From Elusimicrobiota bacterium (GTDB lineage: Bacteria > Elusimicrobiota > Elusimicrobia > 2-02-FULL-39-32): DNA of 64,000 bases. The stretch covers positions 595,490-659,489 of the forward strand of contig JACPBF010000001.1 of assembly GCA_016180425.1 (NCBI GenBank), given 5' to 3'. The position numbers were made by a program, and so were the translations under genes. Below are positions 33,001 through 39,000 of the stretch, one piece after another (positions within the stretch are counted from its first letter, which is position 1; each line of letters opens with the position of its first letter). The notes beneath the pieces are model-generated. The model worked only from the letters and a program-made list of their open reading frames with translations. It was not told the DNA's origin and did not search any database.

Positions 33001-36000
33001 CTTTACTCCTGAAATAAAAAAATTTTTGGTAGAAAATCCAGCCTTGCGACCGCAATTTTTAGTAATTCTACCAGAGGAACAAATGGGACCGTTAAAGATT
33101 GTAGATGAAGAAGTTATCAAAAAGATCGGCGGATTAGAAGTCCTATTTAACCACAGCGCATTCCTTGCAGGAAGCGCAAGCGTTGCAAATCAAATGGCAG
33201 AAAAAGGGTATAAAATCATTGTTGGCTTAAGTGATCGCTATTATAAAGTTCAGGATGGTTGGTCTCTAGTTCATGGCAGGCAAGTTTATTTTCCTCTACA
33301 GGATGGCACATGGTTAGGCATTAAAGGTGTTGGACAGTTATTATATCCTACCAAACCCCCTACTTACTTTGATGACGATTTGTCTCCTATGCCAGGACTC
33401 GCTTCTGAAGAAGAAGCCATCCAAGCTGAAATAGGATATTCAATGGTTCGGGAATCTGGCGCTAGATTTGCTCAAATGCTGGCATATCGTCCAATTTATG
33501 TTGTATCAGATGGCAATGGAAATCTTGTAAGTACCGCTGGTTTTAAAGATGAGGATGGAAATGAATTCCAGCCTGCTATCATTTTTAATCGAGTTTTAAC
33601 TCCCTATAGACTTCCAAAGTTTGAACAACTCCTAGCTGTTGATCCTTTTCTCCATCGTCTTCGGACAACTCTTTCTAAGACTTTAACTCATTTGGGATTA
33701 CTCCCTGAAGGCAAAATCCTTTCTGAAGAAGAGTGGATTCTCATGGTAATGAGGGAGCTTGGACGGGAAGAAGCAGTTAAACAAAATGAAGGATTAGAAA
33801 AATATACGATTAAATCTCAAGATTTCAGTTTTGCTGGCGAAGAAGCTGACAATGTAGAGTTTAAAATGGTTTTGGATGAAAAAATTGATGAAAAAATTTC
33901 TGTGGCAGGTCTTAAAGCAAAACTTGATGCATTAAATGATATTCTCTACTTGATAAAAATAGAAAAGAAAACTTTCTTCCTTAAAAAACCTCTCCGTGCT
34001 GTTCAAGCTCTGTTTCAATCCTATTTTCAACATTTAGAAGATTCGTATTTAAAGATGTGGGACGATGATCCAAATCTAGCAATGAATGTTGTTTGGATTT
34101 TGTTAACTGGATACCCTTCTAACTATTTCAAAGAACTCCATGAATTGGATGACGGTTCTACAGTTGAGCGGATCAAACAATTAATCCACAGCTGGGCAAA
34201 AAAAGAATATAAAAAACGATCCAGCAGACATGCCTCCATCCTTGGCGCGAAATGGGCGCATATTGCGGGAGAGTTGGAACAAGGATTTTTTCTGCCGGTG
34301 AAAATTCTATTTGCGATGCGGATCATGAAGAAGATAGGCAAAAATCTTGTTGTAGATGACAAGGCTCATGTAAGTTTATTGGATGACATAGAGAACGTAG
34401 AGCCGATGGATAAACTTTCTTTCCGTGTAGGGCTTATGGGATCATTGGTGATCGTTGCATGGCTTACAGCTTCTATGCTCAATGGAGTATGGTGGACTCT
34501 CTGGCCTTTGACCGCGGGGTTATGGATGATATCCGCAGGAACTGTTTTCCAAAAAGCTCATCCTTTAGTTGATGCGGATGGAAAAGTTCTCACTGAGCGG
34601 GATAGATTCATGTTGGGTGTAGTGGGTTCAGTCTTAGCAGGGGTTTCGATCGTTCCTGCTATTTTATTTCCATTTCTATTTTCTTTAATTGTTTCCAGCG
34701 GCGCGGTAATTCTCCCTTGGGGGTTTGCTGTCATTGGAACTATCGGCGCCACAGTTTTAGGCGGTGTGGTGGGAACCAAGCTGAACATAAAACTGCACAA
34801 TATTTATAATGAAAAAATACTATGGGAGCGTCATAAGAAAAAGAAATTAGAGCGGATGGGGATAAAAGTCCCTGCTCGCACCAAATGGCTTGCAAGCATG
34901 CCCACTGCCTCGATGGTGAAGAACAAAACCCAGCCGCCACAAAAAGCCTACATGCTTACCGAAGAACAAGCTCATGGTTTGGTTACGCTGGCGAGTAAAT
35001 CTTTAGGAGCGGAATACACTGGCGATTTGCCCGCGATGGAAATTGGGGATACCTCAATTGAAATGGAGGCTTATTTCTCAAAAGCGTTTTCTACTCGGCT
35101 GCTCAGGGTTGGCACTCTCATCTTTATTGAAATTCCTAATATGGGTCGTTCAAAAGATCCCAAAAATAAAGAAATTATAAAACGAAAAATTCGCCGCATT
35201 AAAAAAGAGTTAGGTCCACTTTATGATAAATATAGAGGGAATATTTTGTTCACCCAAAAATCTTTAGAGGTGAATGTAAAAGGAGATCCCAATCATCTTA
35301 ATTATTACACGATTCAAATGATTGCGCATATGATCGCGAATGCAGAGGATTTTTCAGACGAAATCGTCTTAGATAAAGGGGCGGGCGATGGAATCCTTGC
35401 TAGAGTCGCGTTAAGGTTGGGCGCATCCAATGTATTGCTGATCGAAGATGATCAAAAAGACATTATCACGGCCCAAGCGTTTTTGGAAGAGGATGGCTAT
35501 ACAAGATCAAATAAACAAAATAGGTATGAAGGCAACTACGATTTTCTTTACACAAGTCTTTCAGATGCGGTCACAAAAAATTTCATACTCAACCATCCCA
35601 TTTTCAAGAAAGCGGGAATTGCGTTAGCCAATATCGGCCCGTGGAAATTCTATGAGAACGCAAACTCTTCCGCGGTAAAAATGGTTCATGATCTTCCCCG
35701 AATCCGTCTATTTATTAATGGTGGGTATTATGCTGGCAAGGATCATAAGCCAAAGATTGATCATACTCGTAAATTACAACAGGTCAAGACGCGTCTCAAA
35801 CTAGCAGGGTTCGATGTCCAAAAAAACATCTATGAAAATGCGTATGGGGCGCTGATCGCTAAGCGATTGCCAGTTGATCTTGAACTTGATCAATATCTGG
35901 CAGAAAATAGAGGGTTAGATGTCCGTTATGTTCCGCCAACCAAACAAATCTCTGTGGTGCCGGTGAGTGAGCTTAAAAAAAGGTTTGCAAAAGCAAAAGT

Positions 36001-39000
36001 GAATGGGGATTTCTTAATGGCATTTACGCAGGATGCGAGAGACAAAATCCAGCCGGTGTTTTCAGATTCGCCGAAGTTCGATAGTGTACGTACCAGCCGC
36101 AGCCCCAATGCTACACGAGACTCTCAGCGCTGGGGTCCTGACCGGGAAATGAAAATCGTTCCTTTAGCGTTCCAAAAACCTGAAGGGAAAGTTCTTCGGA
36201 AATCTACCGATTGGGATGGCTTGCCTTTAGATATTAAAGAAATTTTTGAAAAAGGAATTTTGGTTACAGCGCCATCCAATCAAAAATCACGTTACTCCAT
36301 TCTAATGCCAGTAATTCCCGAATTTTCCAACGGAAAAGATGGCGGGAGATCAGGAATTCTTTTAAGAGACGGTCTCCCTATTGTACTTGAAGTGGAAGGC
36401 AGAGAATTTGTTTTGGAATTAAAGTATGCTGGCACACCTGAGGGCGGTTACGATTACACAAATTTTTCAGATGGCAGAATTCGAGGCGGCGGAAGCGCAA
36501 AATTTATGGCTCAAGAATTTGATTCATTGGAATTATTGCGCAAGAAAAGCAGTAAATTTAATCAAGGAGACAACGTAAGAGCAGTAGCTGACATCAGCTT
36601 TCAAGGGAATTCCACCGAAGCCCAAGGAACTCTCTTGCGATTATCGCCGTCAACAGTGCGAGTAAGCTATCGCAACAACTCCGCGTTCCCATGGCAAAAT
36701 GAAAACGATATTCAGCAGGCGGCTCTGAATATAGGCAAGCAGGTTGGCGAGCTTTTTGGTTTAGGACTCCTCCCTATTTCGCACGCAGAAAATGTTCTGG
36801 TTCTTCGGAACAGGCAAAAATATATTTTTACCGATTATGCAGACGTTCATCCCTTACATGTATTTCCTAGAATCAATCGAGAAGGTTTTAGAAGTGTTCA
36901 GGATGGAATTGATATTGCGCTTACGATTTTGATGGAGATCCCGGGTTCCCGTACGCCTGAATCCTACAGCGCTTTTCTTAAGGGACTATCTGCTAGTTTG
37001 CTTGCGGCAGGAAAAATATCTGGGGAACAGGCAGAAGAACTTTTGCGCAAGGATGACCTTCAGCAAGTTCGAGATTTCTTATGGAATACTTTTCTTGAAC
37101 GTGATTATAAGTTGGCAAAGAAAACTCAAACCCTGTCACCAACTCCGCCCCCAAGTCCAACTGCAGCGCCAGCGCCAACTAGAACTAGAACTAGAACTAA
37201 AACGCCTCCTCTCCCGGTTTCAGATCGGGAAAGAGAGGATCAACTTGACCGTGAGTTTGATCGGTACTTAACGGAGAATAATCTGTCCCGCCATGCCGCT
37301 CTCCATCAATTTTTTACTCCAGAACTTAAGAGAGCGTTGTTAGATGATCCAACATTGCGTCCTGTATTTTTAGTATCGCTATCAGAAGAAAAAAAACAGG
37401 TAGGACAACTAGAAATTGTGGATCAAAAAGTATTAGATCAGGTTGGCAGGGATGAACACCTTTCCAAATATCCACGGTTATTGGATGATGATTTAGACGA
37501 TCTGCGCGAAAAAATTTTGAAACGAGCTGGCGAAGATTTACTAGATGAATATACTGGATTTTTAGCTGGAACACCGGAAATAGCAAATCGCATGGCGTTA
37601 GCAGGTTACAAAATGATCATAGGAGTTACAGATCGGCCAACCAATAATAATATGGGCATGGACTTCACTGTTGCTAATGGACGACAAGTTTATTTCCCTT
37701 TAAAGGATGGAACCTGGCTGGGAGTAAAAGGAATAGGACAATTGGTTGAAGAGGATCATGTTCCCTATGACCCGATGCATCATCGAGGCGTTCAATTTGG
37801 ACTTGTGGTTAAGATGGAAGCGGATCAAGCAGTAAAGGGATATTTAAAAATTAAAGAAAACAGCGGAAGGTTTGCGCAGTTATTAGGTTACAGGAGGCTT
37901 TATTCTGTGCCAAATGGTCATGGCGGTTTTTTAAGCACCTCAAAATTAAAAGACAGCGATGGTGAACTGATCCAACCTGTTTTGGTTTTTAACCGAGTTT
38001 TAACGCCGCATCGTTTAGGTAAACTTAATCAATTGCTGCAATCAGATCCAGAACTTCTAAATTTTAGAACCAGAGCTTCTAAAATTGAGGCAGCTGGTTT
38101 TACTCCCTCAAACAAAATTCTATCGAGCGCTGAATTCATGAATATGATTTTTTCTGAACTAGGCCATTCTGAAGCGGTTAAACAGAATCATGGTTTATTT
38201 AAACATACAATACACATACAAGATTTCACATTATTTGGCGAAGAAGCGGACAATGAAGAATTTTTCAACAAAGAAGAATATTTATCCTATTTAGCTATTG
38301 ACGGCTGGGGTGGCCGAGAGAGTTTTTCTCTTTTTACAGAACAGGGGATCGGAATTCAAGGAATAGAAAATAAGATGGTGGCTCTCTGTCGAATATTGAC
38401 AAGATTAGAAACTGAGGATTTAAAAATTTTATTTCCTTCCCCTTCTCAAACTCTGGGAATACTATTCCAAAGTTATTTCAGTAATTTAGAAGAACCCTAT
38501 TTAAAAGTTTGGGCAGAAAAACTCTCCGGATCAAAAAAAGATTCTGTTCATCCCGCAGGATGGATACTGGATTTTTCTAAACGAGGACTTGCTCTAATTG
38601 TCGCATTCAAAGAAATTGCGCCGCACGATGATTTGCTTTCAAACCCAAAACAGTTAAGAGATAAAATCATTTATAAAATAATCGGTTGGGCTCGAGCAGA
38701 AGTTAAAAGCAGACGAGAAACCAATAAAATCATAAACCGGCTGCTAAAGCGTTACGCCAAAGCATCGCTTCCTCCTCAGATGATCGCGGCAGATCCAGAG
38801 AATTACAAGGTTGGACCAAGCTGGTACAAAGATCATAGAAAATCAGAAAACGAGCATTTCAAACGGTATATTAGAGCAGCTACTGCAAACTTAACTTATC
38901 CTGAACAAAGGTTGGCAGAAAGCAGACTTGAGCTTTTACTCAAACGCCCTGAGTTTGAATCTCTCACCTGCCGGCAAGCTGAAGAGATCGTATATGAATT

